In this document: piece after piece, positions 31,499 through 42,300 of the stretch | Layout of the letters: the number at the start of each line of letters is the position of its first letter | How positions within the stretch are numbered: position 1 is the stretch's first letter | DNA from: Geobacillus genomosp. 3 | GTDB taxonomy: Bacteria; Bacillota; Bacilli; Bacillales; Anoxybacillaceae | DNA: 64,000 bases | Direction of reading: 5' to 3' | NCBI RefSeq assembly: GCF_000445995.2 | Contig: NC_022080.4 | Location: forward strand, 3,002,001-3,066,000 | Made by a program: the position numbers and the translations under genes | Notes under the pieces: model-generated | The model's input: the letters and a program-made list of their open reading frames with translations, nothing else | Told to the model about the DNA's origin: nothing | Databases searched by the model: none

Positions 31499-32758
31499 AT
31501 GCCGATTCGCTTCCATCCGAAAACAGCCGCGCTGCTCGTGCTGTTGCTTGCCTTGGCTTTGCGTCTGTTCGCTTTATGGAAGTACGGCTTGCACTTGACG
31601 CTCAACAGCGATGATATGGGCTATGTCCGCAGCGCCGAGCGGTTGCTCGAAACGGGCATGCTCACGTACCACAAGGCCGATGAACCGACCGTCCATATTA
31701 TGCCGGGCATGCCGCTGCTCTTGGCGTCTTTGTTTTTGTTCTTCGGCGCGGGCGATGCCGGTTTGTATGCCGCCAAACTCGTGATGATCGCCTTTGGCGT
31801 CGGAAGCGTCTTTTTGATCTACGCGCTCGGAAGCGACCTCGGCCGCCCATGGGCGGGCGTCATCGCCGCTTTCGGCGCCGCTTTGTACATTCCGCTCATC
31901 GAAACGGACAATTTAACGTTGACCGAGGCGCCGTTTTTATTCGGCTTCCTCTTGTTCATCCGGTTCGCCATCCGCCTCGGCCGCCACCGGCGGATGACCG
32001 ATTTTTACAAGCTGATGGCCGCCTATCTCTTTTGCCTCTTTTTCCGGCCGACGATCGCTCTCGTGCCGCTCGCGCTGCTCGGCTATTTGTGGCTCGTCCG
32101 CTACCCTTGGCGGCTGGCAGGCAAACAGGCGGCGATCGCCGCTCTGCTCGTCGTGCTCGCCCTCAGCCCGTGGTGGGTGCGAAACTACATGCATTACGGC
32201 GAGTTCATCCCCTTGACCGGCAGCTCCGGCGACCCGCTGTTGCTCGGCACTTACCAAGGGTACGGCTACCGCTACGGCCCGCCGTATCGAGAAGTGGTCG
32301 ACTCGATCGAGAAACAGCATCCGCACATGAGCCATTATGAAAAGGAAAAAAGAAAAAAAGACATCGCCATCCAGCGGATCAAAACGTGGTACCGCGCCAA
32401 TCCGGCCCAATGGTGGGAAAGCTATATCGTCAAAAAAACAAAAACGCAGTGGGAAGCTCCGTTTTATTGGATCGAGATTTTCGGCGTTTCCAAGCAGGAA
32501 ATGACCGTTTGGCACCAGCGCCTCATCCGCCTGGCGTTCATTTCAGCGCTGGCCGCCCTCGTCATGGACCGGCGCCGACGGCCGGAACTGCTGTTTTTCG
32601 CCTTCCTCATCGCCTACTTCACGGCGTTAAACAATGTCTTTTTCGCTTACCCGCGGTACAATCTGCCGCTCATGCCGCTGTTGTTTTTATCGATCGGACT
32701 CGCTCTTTCCTTTCTCTTTCCCCGCCGGATGCAAAACACAGCCGCGCCCTCTTCGTGA
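31499..32758 (+). CDS. GT-C family membrane glycosyltransferase
   Basis: A 419-residue protein with about ten membrane helices. The first external loop holds the acidic catalytic-type motif LTLNSDDMGYVRSAERLLET at about 33-52, as in PMT/ArnT enzymes. The middle has NLTLTEAPFLFGFLLFIRFA and PTIALVPLALLGYLWLVRYP, followed by a large external loop with GDPLLLGTYQGYGYRYGPPY. It would transfer the sugar from the lipid carrier onto an external acceptor such as a wall polymer or S-layer glycan. The last gene of the four-gene operon; 24 bp after the flippase. Confidence 0.85.
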   Translation: MPIRFHPKTAALLVLLLALALRLFALWKYGLHLTLNSDDMGYVRSAERLLETGMLTYHKADEPTVHIMPGMPLLLASLFLFFGAGDAGLYAAKLVMIAFGVGSVFLIYALGSDLGRPWAGVIAAFGAALYIPLIETDNLTLTEAPFLFGFLLFIRFAIRLGRHRRMTDFYKLMAAYLFCLFFRPTIALVPLALLGYLWLVRYPWRLAGKQAAIAALLVVLALSPWWVRNYMHYGEFIPLTGSSGDPLLLGTYQGYGYRYGPPYREVVDSIEKQHPHMSHYEKEKRKKDIAIQRIKTWYRANPAQWWESYIVKKTKTQWEAPFYWIEIFGVSKQEMTVWHQRLIRLAFISALAALVMDRRRRPELLFFAFLIAYFTALNNVFFAYPRYNLPLMPLLFLSIGLALSFLFPRRMQNTAAPSS

Positions 32759-32771
32759 ATGAGGGTGCGGC
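32741..32771. terminator. Bidirectional terminator between GT-C and deacetylase genes
   Basis: GCCGCGCCCTC pairs with GAGGGTGCGGC, with one wobble or mismatch and a 9-nt loop, overlapping the GT-C stop. A T-rich stretch follows on the minus strand (TGTGTTTTGC). Confidence 0.6.
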
Positions 32772-32778
32772 GTTCCAT

Positions 32779-33966
32779 TTACGGCCGCAACAGCCGTTCA
32801 AATTGCTTGAGCGAAATGTGCGGGTACACCCATTGCCGCTTCAACTCAAACGGCGAATCACCCGGGTAGACGGTTCCTTTCTTCGTCGTAAACGCCATCA
32901 CAAATCCGGCCTGCTTCACCATCTGAACGGCTCGTCCGTTGTAGGCGCCAAACGGATAGGCAATCGCCGTCGCCCCGATTTTCTCCTTGCTTGCCTTTAA
33001 GTCCGCCATCGCTTCCTCGTACGGCTTAAACAACAAGTACGGGCCGTATTGCCGATCCGACAAATGAAAATGGTTCGTATGGCTTTCAAATGATATCACA
33101 TCGCGCATTTCCGCGATTTCTTGCTTGCTTAAAAACTGCAGTCCCCTCGGGTCAAACGGCTGGGGCGCCGGGCGCATCCGCCCTGTGATCATAAACACCG
33201 TCGCCGGGAAACCGTACCGCTTGAGCAGCGGATAGGCATATATGTATGTCGACTTCAATCCATCATCAAATGTGATAAGCACCGATTTGGGCGGCAACAG
33301 CTGCTCCTTGCGCACATAGGCAAGCAGCGCTTCCGGCGTAATGGCCGTGTAGCCGTTTTCTTTTAAGTACGTCATTTCTCTGGCAAACTGGCTGAACGGC
33401 ACCGTCGTCGTCGAGCGGAAAAACGGCTCATCGAAATCGTCCAAAATGTGGTGGTAGAGCAGCACCGGCACCCCGTAATCGTTCTCCGTCACATGTTTGT
33501 AAACATACCCGTCGCGGCCGCCGATCTCAATCAAATAGTACAGCCGCGTCTCCGCCTTCACCGGATAGCGAACCCCGGAGCGAATCATGCCGATGGCCTG
33601 TTTGGCCCCGCGGTCAAACACGTATACTTCGGCGTCTTGTAAGGTGATCACGCTCCGCCGCCACTTGTTTGGAGCGCGTTTGCCCGCAGACGGGCGGACT
33701 TTCGTCACATCCGTTTTTTTCACCATTCCGCTCACAAACCCAAACGAAATGACGTAATGCTGCTCATCTTCTCCGACGACTTCAAACGCTTCCCCACGGT
33801 CCAACTTTCCCACGTTCTCAAGCCGCCCGGCCATCCAAGCGTACACCGGCGCCCCCGCCTCTTTCGCCGCCACCGCGAACGAATCAACCTGCGCCGCCCG
33901 GCCGCTGTTTGTCCAGCCGAGCGAAAGAAAAACGAACATTGCCGCTAAAACGAGCCACTTCCGCAA
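32779..33966 (-). CDS. Secreted polysaccharide deacetylase (NodB domain)
   Basis: A 395-residue exported protein with a signal peptide at 1-24. About 130 residues follow that look like two SH3-type strands sets (VYAWMAGRLENVGKLDRGEA; AEVYVFDRGAKQAIGMIRSG). The carbohydrate esterase 4 domain starts near 165 (VPVLLYHHILDDF) and has the metal/catalytic motif VLITFDDGLKSTY and the histidine pair in SFESHTNHFH. The C-terminal motif AIAYPFGAYNGRAVQ is present. It may deacetylate peptidoglycan or a GlcNAc-containing wall polymer. Convergent with the sugar-transfer operon. Confidence 0.9.
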   Translation of the reverse strand: MRKWLVLAAMFVFLSLGWTNSGRAAQVDSFAVAAKEAGAPVYAWMAGRLENVGKLDRGEAFEVVGEDEQHYVISFGFVSGMVKKTDVTKVRPSAGKRAPNKWRRSVITLQDAEVYVFDRGAKQAIGMIRSGVRYPVKAETRLYYLIEIGGRDGYVYKHVTENDYGVPVLLYHHILDDFDEPFFRSTTTVPFSQFAREMTYLKENGYTAITPEALLAYVRKEQLLPPKSVLITFDDGLKSTYIYAYPLLKRYGFPATVFMITGRMRPAPQPFDPRGLQFLSKQEIAEMRDVISFESHTNHFHLSDRQYGPYLLFKPYEEAMADLKASKEKIGATAIAYPFGAYNGRAVQMVKQAGFVMAFTTKKGTVYPGDSPFELKRQWVYPHISLKQFERLLRP

Positions 33967-34144
33967 TCATGACATCCCCCTGTTTCATCATCGTCCTTTT
34001 TCACTATGACTGCTACCTTACTATTTTACCACCAAATTCCCTACTAAAAAACCAATCTAGCAAAAAATATCCGTTCGTGACATGACGCCTTCTTTTATAC
34101 TAAAATATGATTATGCCTACACCGATTGATGGAGGAATGGACTG

Positions 34145-34813
34145 ATGATATACCGAAGTCATCCGCTGAACGAATGGCTGAACCCGAACATCGCCTTTTC
34201 CCGGCTCAAAGAAGCCGAGCAAGTGAAACGCCTTATTCCTATGGTGTTGCTGCTTCTGTTCCTTTTTGCTCTCCTTTCGCTCGCCCGCGCCTACGTCGGC
34301 GTCGGAACGGAAGAACTGGCGAAACACCTTCCGCGCTACACGGAAGAACAGCGGACGCTCTTGCATCTGTTGTTCGCCGCGGGGCATATGATCGGCGGAA
34401 TCGTCGTTCCGCTTCTTTTCCTATTCATCAGCGCGCTTGCGTTTTACGCCTTGTTTGAAGAAACGGAGTTCAAAAAATTGCTCGCCGCCCAGCTCCCGGC
34501 GGGATTCGCGCTTTTTCTCGGCGAGGCCGCTTCATTTCTTCTCGAATGGCCATTCGGCCTCGACCCGCTCGCCTCGCCGTTCTCGCTCGGCGTCTGGGGG
34601 CCGTACCTTACCGACGACCGGTTCGTATGGGCGCTGCTGCACTCGGTGTCGCTCTTTTCGCTCTGGGGGCTCTATATTCAAATCGCCGCACTGCGCGCCC
34701 TAACAGGCCAGCGCCTCGGGCGCATCGCCGCGGCCGTCGTCGCCGTCAATGTTGTGCTCGCCTTTTTCGCCGCTGTTGCCAGCGAATTTCCGCTCGAATG
34801 GTTTTCGTCGTGA
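34145..34813 (+). CDS. Yip1-like membrane protein (YknW type)
   Basis: A 222-residue integral membrane protein with five helices. It starts MIYRSHPLNEWLNPNIAFSR, and the short N-terminal motif NPNIAFSRL is common in bacterial Yip1-domain proteins. It is followed 14 bp later by an adaptor gene of YknX type. In B. subtilis yknWXYZ forms an ABC efflux system against the SdpC toxin. Similarity is by topology and context, so the name is tentative. Confidence 0.65.
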   Translation: MIYRSHPLNEWLNPNIAFSRLKEAEQVKRLIPMVLLLLFLFALLSLARAYVGVGTEELAKHLPRYTEEQRTLLHLLFAAGHMIGGIVVPLLFLFISALAFYALFEETEFKKLLAAQLPAGFALFLGEAASFLLEWPFGLDPLASPFSLGVWGPYLTDDRFVWALLHSVSLFSLWGLYIQIAALRALTGQRLGRIAAAVVAVNVVLAFFAAVASEFPLEWFSS

Positions 34814-34827
34814 AAGGAGACATCGCC

Positions 34828-36015
34828 ATGAAACGAACCGTTCTCACTGTTTTCGCCATCGGCCTCATTGGCGCCCAGTTTTACGCGGCGTTCGCCGATG
34901 ACAGCCGAGCGCCAAAAGCCGCTTACGCCAAAGAATGGACAACACCGAAGCACCAAACGATACAAGAAACGATCCGCACAACCGGCTTCACCGCCCCAGC
35001 CGAGCGGACGTTCATCTATGACGACCCCGAGCGCGGCGCCATAGACGGCATTCTCGTCGAAAGCGGCCAATCGGTGCAGGCGGGAACCGCGCTGTTGCGC
35101 TACCGCACCGACGCCATCGACCGCGAACTCGAGCGCTTGGCGCGCAAACAACAACAGCTGACCGCCCAAATCGGCCAGCTCACCGACGACATCCATCGCT
35201 ACGAGTCGCTGGCCGCCGCCGCGCCGGAGGCGAGCCCGGAAAAACAGCAATGGGACGAAAAAGCGAACGAAGCCGCGCGCGAAAAAGCCGACTTGGAATG
35301 GCAGCTAAACGACCTCGAGCAGCAACAAACAGAACTGCTCGAACAAAAAGACGGGCAAACGGTCGAAAGCCCGGTCGACGGCATCATCGAAGAGGTCAAC
35401 CCAAACCCGTCAAGCCCGTCCCAGCCGCTCATTACAATCGCATCAACCAAGACGGTCGTCCGCGGAAAACTGGATGAATCGCACATCGGCCAACTCGCCG
35501 TAGGTCAATCGGCCACGATTCGCCTCCCGAATCAAGAGGCGCAACTGACTGGCACGATCCGCGACATCGGCCGATTCCCGATCGCCGAAGCGAGCTTCCG
35601 GCAAAAAAGCGAGTACCCGTTCACCATCCAGCTGACCGCCGAGCCGCAGCCGCCGCTCCCGTTCGGCTATCACGCTCACATCACGATCGTCACAAAAGAA
35701 AAAACAGGCGCGCTGACCGTACCGGCGGACGCCATCGAACGCCAAGGCAACAACGCATTCGTCTACCTCATCCGCGACGGCCAAATCAAACGGCAGCCCG
35801 TCAAACTCGGAATGAAACAAGGAAACCGCCAAGAACTCGAACAAGGCGTCACCGGCGGCGAATACATCATCACCCGTCCAACCCGTGGCCTGAAACAAGG
35901 CATGAACGTATGGCTGCCGCTCAACAACGCGCATTTGTCCAAAGACGCCATCCACCACGTGCGGAAGCGCGACATGGCGAAATACTTCCTCGACGGGTTT
36001 TTGCGGGCGTTTTGA
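34828..36015 (+). CDS. HlyD/RND-type efflux adaptor protein (YknX-like)
   Basis: A 395-residue membrane-fusion protein. The start MKRTVLTVFAIGLIGAQFYA follows AAAGGAGA; a long upstream extension of the frame is not real. It has a signal-anchor, a lipoyl-like half (GILVESGQSVQAGTALLRYR), a coiled-coil hairpin at about 95-175 (rich in E, K, Q), the second lipoyl half (VESPVDGIIEEVNPNPSSPS), and beta-barrel and membrane-proximal domains. The ATPase and permease genes that should follow (YknY/YknZ) are missing; an IS-like remnant follows instead. Confidence 0.85.
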   Translation: MKRTVLTVFAIGLIGAQFYAAFADDSRAPKAAYAKEWTTPKHQTIQETIRTTGFTAPAERTFIYDDPERGAIDGILVESGQSVQAGTALLRYRTDAIDRELERLARKQQQLTAQIGQLTDDIHRYESLAAAAPEASPEKQQWDEKANEAAREKADLEWQLNDLEQQQTELLEQKDGQTVESPVDGIIEEVNPNPSSPSQPLITIASTKTVVRGKLDESHIGQLAVGQSATIRLPNQEAQLTGTIRDIGRFPIAEASFRQKSEYPFTIQLTAEPQPPLPFGYHAHITIVTKEKTGALTVPADAIERQGNNAFVYLIRDGQIKRQPVKLGMKQGNRQELEQGVTGGEYIITRPTRGLKQGMNVWLPLNNAHLSKDAIHHVRKRDMAKYFLDGFLRAF

Positions 36016-36018
36016 CAT

Positions 36019-36180
36019 GCCCCCCACCTGCGCTTCGCTTAAAGGTGGGGGCTTCTCGGGCCCATTTCATGATAGGAAGTTGACCGAGCCGCCCCGTGTG
36101 CCCCACGGTTCTGACCGACGTGAGACTACGCCTGCCCGAAGTTCATCCCCCACTTTCATTCCATTTACAAGCGAGAGACT
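36019..36180 (+). mobile_element. IS200/IS605-like end remnant
   Basis: A hairpin CCCCCACCT/AGGTGGGGG (36021-36051) followed by GCTTCTCGGG is typical of subterminal palindromes of IS200/IS605 elements in Bacillaceae. A second small hairpin, CCGTG/CACGG, lies near 36094-36108. No TnpA or TnpB frame remains. This is a resemblance only; the call needs comparison with full elements. Confidence 0.4.
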
Positions 36181-36202
36181 TCTTTCAAGGAATGTTAAAC
36201 CA

Positions 36203-36235
36203 AACGGTGTCCCCAAGCGGAGGACACCGTTTTTC
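36203..36235 (+). terminator. Terminator downstream of the adaptor gene and IS remnant
   Basis: AACGGTGTCC/GGACACCGTT with a 9-nt loop, followed by TTTTC. The remaining bases to 36359 hold no recognised gene. Confidence 0.75.
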
Positions 36236-36359
36236 TAGGAAAACATTATGCTTGAATTTCGATCCATTTTTTCGCTATCCTGCCGATTTTCAATATTGAA
36301 CGTAGATCATCCCCGCTGTTGGCGCAGCGCGTGGAAAACCGGCAACCAACAATCCATGG

Positions 36360-39300
36360 CTATTCCATCAAGTTAGCCTTTGTGAGAAAGCCATAAAGCA
36401 TTTTCGCCATCTGCGCCCGGGTTACACTTTCGTTCGCATCAAAACGTCCATTCGCCTTGCCATGTACAATGCCGGCCCGATAAACGATTTCGACCGCTTT
36501 TTTGGCCCAATCGCCAATTTCTTTTTCGTCCTTGAAGTCGCCAAGCGTTTTTTGCCGATCAAGCTGGCTAAAATCATACTGAACAAACGGCAGCCTCATG
36601 GCCCGTTCCAGCATCACCACCGCTTGCGCGCGGGTAATGGGCTCATTCGGTTCAAACGCACCATTTCGATTTCCTTTGATGATCCCATATTGCACCGCTG
36701 CCATCCATTGACCGTCTTGAACAAACCATTCATCCCCCCGGACATCTTTAAACCGCCCATCATACCGAACAGCTGGCAAGCCGAGCGCGCGGGCGAGCAG
36801 CACGGCAAACTGTGCGCGGGTCATCGCAATATTCGGTGCATACATGACGTTCGAAATACCTTTCACGATTTGTTTGGCGGCCAGCGGTTCAATATATGGT
36901 TTTGCCCAATGATTGTGCACATCTTGAAATGCCACATTTCCTTCTACAATCACGTATGTGGAATTCATCAATGATTTGGCGACTGCCTTATTTCCAGAGA
37001 ACAAAGTCGGCACAACCGTCATCGTCCCGTCCTCATTAAGGCGCACCGCAACCGACCGTTTCGGGTCGAACGATTCCCCGACAAACATTTCACGTTGCAC
37101 ATATTGAGTGAACCGCTCTACTTTCTTTTCTTTCCCGCCAGCGGTGATCGTTACATGAAACTCCACGGCGTTTGATACAGTTCGCAATGGCAACGTCGGC
37201 GCCTCCGTTACATTCATTGCAATCGCAACGTCCATTTGTCCCACGTCGACGCCAAGCTCCTTCGCCGCATCGGAAAGCAACGTGGCAATCTCCGTCGTCG
37301 GCAAATGATACGCTGCTTTGTCTGTTTGAGCGACAACGGATGAATTCTCTACTTTTTCCCGCGCCTGCACGAAAAGCCGGGCCGGGATCACGACTTTCAT
37401 CACCTCACCTTTTTCCATCGTTCCTGCCGAAACGACCACCTGTTTGTTTTCAGTGGACAAATGGCGGACAATCTCGTCAATCTCCCCAGCAGGAATCGCA
37501 GCGATCCGTTCTGCCACTTTGCCGTTTTTCTCTTTTGTTTCGACGACCGGCGTTACGATCACATTTCCTTTTTCTACGACGACGGGCGCGGCTCCCCCGT
37601 CTCGAGGCGCATGATTGCCTGGCGTTCCGCCGCCTGGTGCGCCTTGCCCTGGCGACCCGCCGTTGTCGCCGGACGGAGGCGTTGCGGTTCCCTCACGCAG
37701 TTGTTTTGTATTCAAATTCAGCACATAATCCTTCGTATTTTTGGCGATCGCCCCCGCATCATGTTTAAAGATGGATGCTTTGCTTTCCTCCGACGGCTCA
37801 ATATGAATGGCCACTTCATGTTGGTTGGCGGCAGGGGTAAACGTGTACACAAAAGCCATCTGTTCGTCAATCGGCACCCGCTCGCCATTGATCGTCAAAA
37901 CACCGTTTTTAATCGCATTTCCCTTGATCGTCACCTGATTCCCTTGTTTTTGCACCTCTTCGATGACGACCGGCAGATCGATCCAGCGCAAAATGCGGTC
38001 TTGCACCACCATCGTATTATTTCCTTCATTGTGGACCGTCACTTTCAAGTCGGTGCCAATCGCCCCGTAGCCGTAATAGCTCACGTCATCATCGTTGTCG
38101 TCCTCACGCGTATGGTCGGCCAACCCTTCTTGATCCCACGATCCGCCTTTCACATACTTATAGGTGATCGTTTCCCCTTCTTGCACCTCGGTGGCAAACT
38201 GCCAATCAGGCGTCACCGCGCCGTTGCGCGACATCTCCCACGCTCCTGTGTTCCAGCCGTTCAGACTGTTCGGAATCGTAATGCGGGCATCGAGCGGCGT
38301 ATAATCCGGCGCTTTCACTTTAAAAATCACCTTCACCATCACAATGTCCGGCGTCACCTTGACCGCGTTTGACGCCACAACATTGCCGGCGCGGTCATAC
38401 AACTTGACAACATACGTGTACTCAGTGCCGTTTTCGACATCGTAGTCTGTAAATGAATCGCCGATCGACGTGGTTGTATGCACGATGCCACCGTTGCGTT
38501 CAATCGCCAGCAAATAAGCGTCCGCGTCGTTCTTGCCAACAAACGTCCATGACAAGTTCACTTGCCCCGATTCGACCGCAGGCTGCCGCAGCTCGATGGC
38601 TTCCGCCGGGGCTGTTTGGTCGCTGTTGTCTGCCGCAAACGTCACTTGCTTCTCTTCTGTATACACCCACTCCTCGCCGAGGTTGGTCGTCAGCGCATAG
38701 CGGTACGTATACGTCCCTGCGGCGAGCGGAGTGAAGGAAGCCCGGAACACGTTGGCGTCCCCGTCTTGTCCTTGGTAAGCCGCCTTGTATTCGTGCCATG
38801 TTTCATCACGCGGGCCTTTCACTTGCAGCACCGCCTGCAACCCGTCGGCTGCTCCTTTGCTTGTCACATTGTCAATGTTGACATGGACATCCACTTGCTG
38901 CGGCTTTGACAAATCGAGTACGGCATCGCTTAACGTTGTCACGAACTGGACATTGTCGCTCGTCAGCGGGTAATGAGGGACGACGCGATTCGTTTCGACC
39001 TTCGGTGATTCATTCCCGTTTTCATCGACCGCCGCAACGGCAAAGTAATAGGCTGTTCCGTTCGTCAACGAATCGATCGTGGCCGAAGTCGTGTCCACCT
39101 CTTGCACCATCGCATAACCAGCCCCTTTTAGCGTGGACTGGTAAATCCGGTATCTCGACGCATTTCCTTCCCACGTTAACATGACACGGCCATCCGAAGC
39201 GCTCGCCTGCAGATTGCTGACTGCTGACGGCATTTCCGCCGTCACCGTCCCAAACATCATCCGTCCATCCAGGGCCGGAATCGTGACCGTCAACGTTCCG

Positions 39301-42300
39301 CCAGCGACCGTGGCTTTCCCGCCATCATGCAACTCATCCGTCAGCACGGTGCCGTTTGGAAGCAACGCAGCGACGTCAAGCGTCACCGTTTTGTCCTCAC
39401 TGCCGCGGTTAACAGCAATGAGCGCCGCTTCACGCCCGTATTGGCGAGCAAATACGTATACATCCCCTTTGGCATACAACGTCTTGATGTCGCCATGGGC
39501 CAACAACGATTGATGGAGCTGGCGAATGTGCCCCACTTTCTGATAATGGGCCAACAGATTTTGATCTTCTTTGCCCCACGGATACGTGCGGCGGTTGTCC
39601 GGATCTTTTGAGCCTGTTACTCCCGCTTCATCGCCGTAATAAATCGTCGGCGCTCCCGGGTATCCCATCTGCAAAATCACCGCCAGCTTGAGCCGCTTTT
39701 TCCCTAGCTCCTCACGATAATTCGGATCCAGCTCCGCCCGCTCGGATGAATCCGTTCCGTTCCCAAGCAGAAAGACCGCCCGCGCCGTGTCATGCGAACC
39801 AATTAAGTTCATCAGCGCATAAAACGCTTCACTTGGGTAGTCTTCCCTTATGGCTGTCAGCCGCTTGTCCGCCTCTTCCGCATTTCCGTTTTTCAAAAAG
39901 TCAAGCACCGCCCCGCGGAACCGGTAGTTCATCACGGAATCGTACTGGTCGCCTAGAAAATATTTCGATGCGTCATCCCAAATTTCCCCTAAAATGAGCG
40001 GCTGTTCCCCCTCTTTCAGCGTCGGACCGCGGTCGTACGACCCTTGAAGCAATTCTTGGCGAAACTCGCGCCAAAACGCCAGATCCACCTCATTGGCCAC
40101 ATCCAACCGCCAGCCGGAGGCGCCGCGGGCAATCCAGCTTTTCGCCACCGAGTCCGCTTCACGGAAAATGTAATTCGCGAGCGCATCGTTGTTCAATTCA
40201 CTCGGATGCGGCACTTTTTCCCCCGTCACCGACTTAAACTCCGGCAAGCTGTCATAGCCCCACCATGATTGGTATTGATAATGGCCGTCGACTTTTTTGT
40301 TTTCAATATTGAACCAAAGGTGAAACCCATACGGGCTGAACGTCTGTCCCTCTCGTTTGAACTTCTCCTCCGCTTGTTTCCGCGCCTCTTCCTCGCTCAA
40401 TCCTTTTTCATTCATCAAATCGTAAACCGCTTCCCAATATTCATACGCGCCGACGGTCGGATAGCGGTGGTAGCGGTCAAAGTAAATTGAATCGTCGGAT
40501 ACGTGGTTGAACACCCCGTCTAAGATGAGATGCATTCCCCGGTTCGCAAGCGCCTGCACAAACGATTGGAATTCTTCCGGGGAACCGAACATCGGATCCA
40601 ACTCTTTGTAATGGCTCGCATCATATTTATGGTTCGATGGCGCATTGGCGATCGGATTTAAGTAAATCGTGTTCACCCCAAGCGACTGCAAATAATCCAA
40701 CTTTTGTTCAATTCCGGCGATGTCTCCGCCGAAAAAGTCATTCGACCATTCGCCGTCGCCATCGTAGCCGCTCGTCCCGACGAGGCGCGGATTATCGGGC
40801 AAATCCGACCAATCGCGATGCTCAATTGGCTGCGCCCCGCGCGCATTTTGTTTCGCACGATCATTCGCTTGGTTCCCATTAAAAAACCGATCCGGGAAAA
40901 TTTGATACACAACCGCTTCTTTCATCCAATCAGGTGTTTTGTAATTCGGATCATAAACGGTCAGCTGGAACAGCTCGGCATTTTTGTCGACCGCTTTTCC
41001 CCATTGCCCTTCCTGCGTGTCCTCCCCGTACTCCGCTTTCGTTCCTGCATCTACCGCGATAAATTTATAGCCATACACTCCCCGGACATCAGGGGTAAAC
41101 GAAGCTTCCCAATATTCATCATCGCCGATCACCCCAGCTTTTTCCATCGCGTACACTTTGGCGGTTCCGGTCGTCGCATTTTTCACATACACGTCCGCTT
41201 TCGTCAAATCGTCTTTTTTCGCCGCCAGACGAAGCGTCACCTTCGTTCCCGCTTTCACCGCGCCAAACGGCTGGCGGTACAGCGCATCCCATGTATTGTG
41301 TTTTAACCGGTCTTTCTGAACAACACCGTCAGAGCCATTGGGGTTGTAGTCGGTGTACACCTCTTTTGTTTTCGCATTGAAGAAGAATGTAATGGTCGTC
41401 GTTTCCAAAACGGTTAAGCGTGCATTCTCTTGTGGGTAGCTCTCGTTCCAATTGTTTCCGAGGACGATTTTATATTCATACGATCCTTTCGGCACCTGCG
41501 CCGTAAACGTGTACACCGAGTCGAAATCATCATCGGTCAACAGCGCCGTCGATGTCCCCGGGGTCCATCCATCGTTCTCCCCCTCATAGCCGATGGCCGA
41601 CAGCACCGTCCCGACGAGGCGCGGCTGTTTCTCCTTCGCAATCGCCGTATACCATGTCGAATCCGCGATCGCATGCGTCCGGTCATGGTAATAAAACGTC
41701 ACCTCGGTTTGCCGATCCAGCTTCAACACCAGATTGCCGCCATTGCGGCCGCCGGCTCCATAGTTTTCATCCCAGCTGCCATTGACCGCAATTTTGTACT
41801 CATACGTCCCAGCCGGCAGCGTCCCGGTAAATGTATAAAGCCCATTTCCTTCATCATGCATTTGGGTTGCGGCAGCCGACGGGTCCCATTCCTTCGTATG
41901 GCCCAACTCATCCTGCAAACTTCCTACCAACGTAATCTTCCGCTCCGGCGCCGCTGGCGTTCCGACTACAACAACGCTGTTTTGCCCGCCATAACCGTCA
42001 TCCGACTGGTTCGGATTCAATGGATCTGTCATCCATTGACCGTCCACAACAAACTTGTACGTATACGTCCCATCTGCAAGCGTTTTCGTTACCGACCAAA
42101 CGTGGTCTTCCCCTTTCACCAAAGCAATTTTCTTCTCGCCTTCTGTCTGCCAATCATTAAAGGAACCAGCCAGCAACACGGACTGCTCATTCCCCGTCCC
42201 TTCATATCGAAACGTTACTTCATTTCCATTGACGATCGGACTAATACCACCTCCCCCATTGGCGCTAACGGTTGCCTTAAACGAAAAAGAGGGTAAAACC

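Noticed and set aside
30055..32758. Operon as an Arn lipid A modification system
   Set aside because: The host is Gram-positive and lacks lipid A; only the general flip-and-transfer logic is shared.
34546..34827. Long N-terminal extension of the HlyD-type adaptor
   Set aside because: It is the other-frame shadow of the Yip1-like gene; a good ribosome site and signal-anchor mark the ATG at 34828.
36019..36180. Intact TnpB/omega-RNA locus
   Set aside because: No TnpB or TnpA frame is present; only an end-like palindrome remains.
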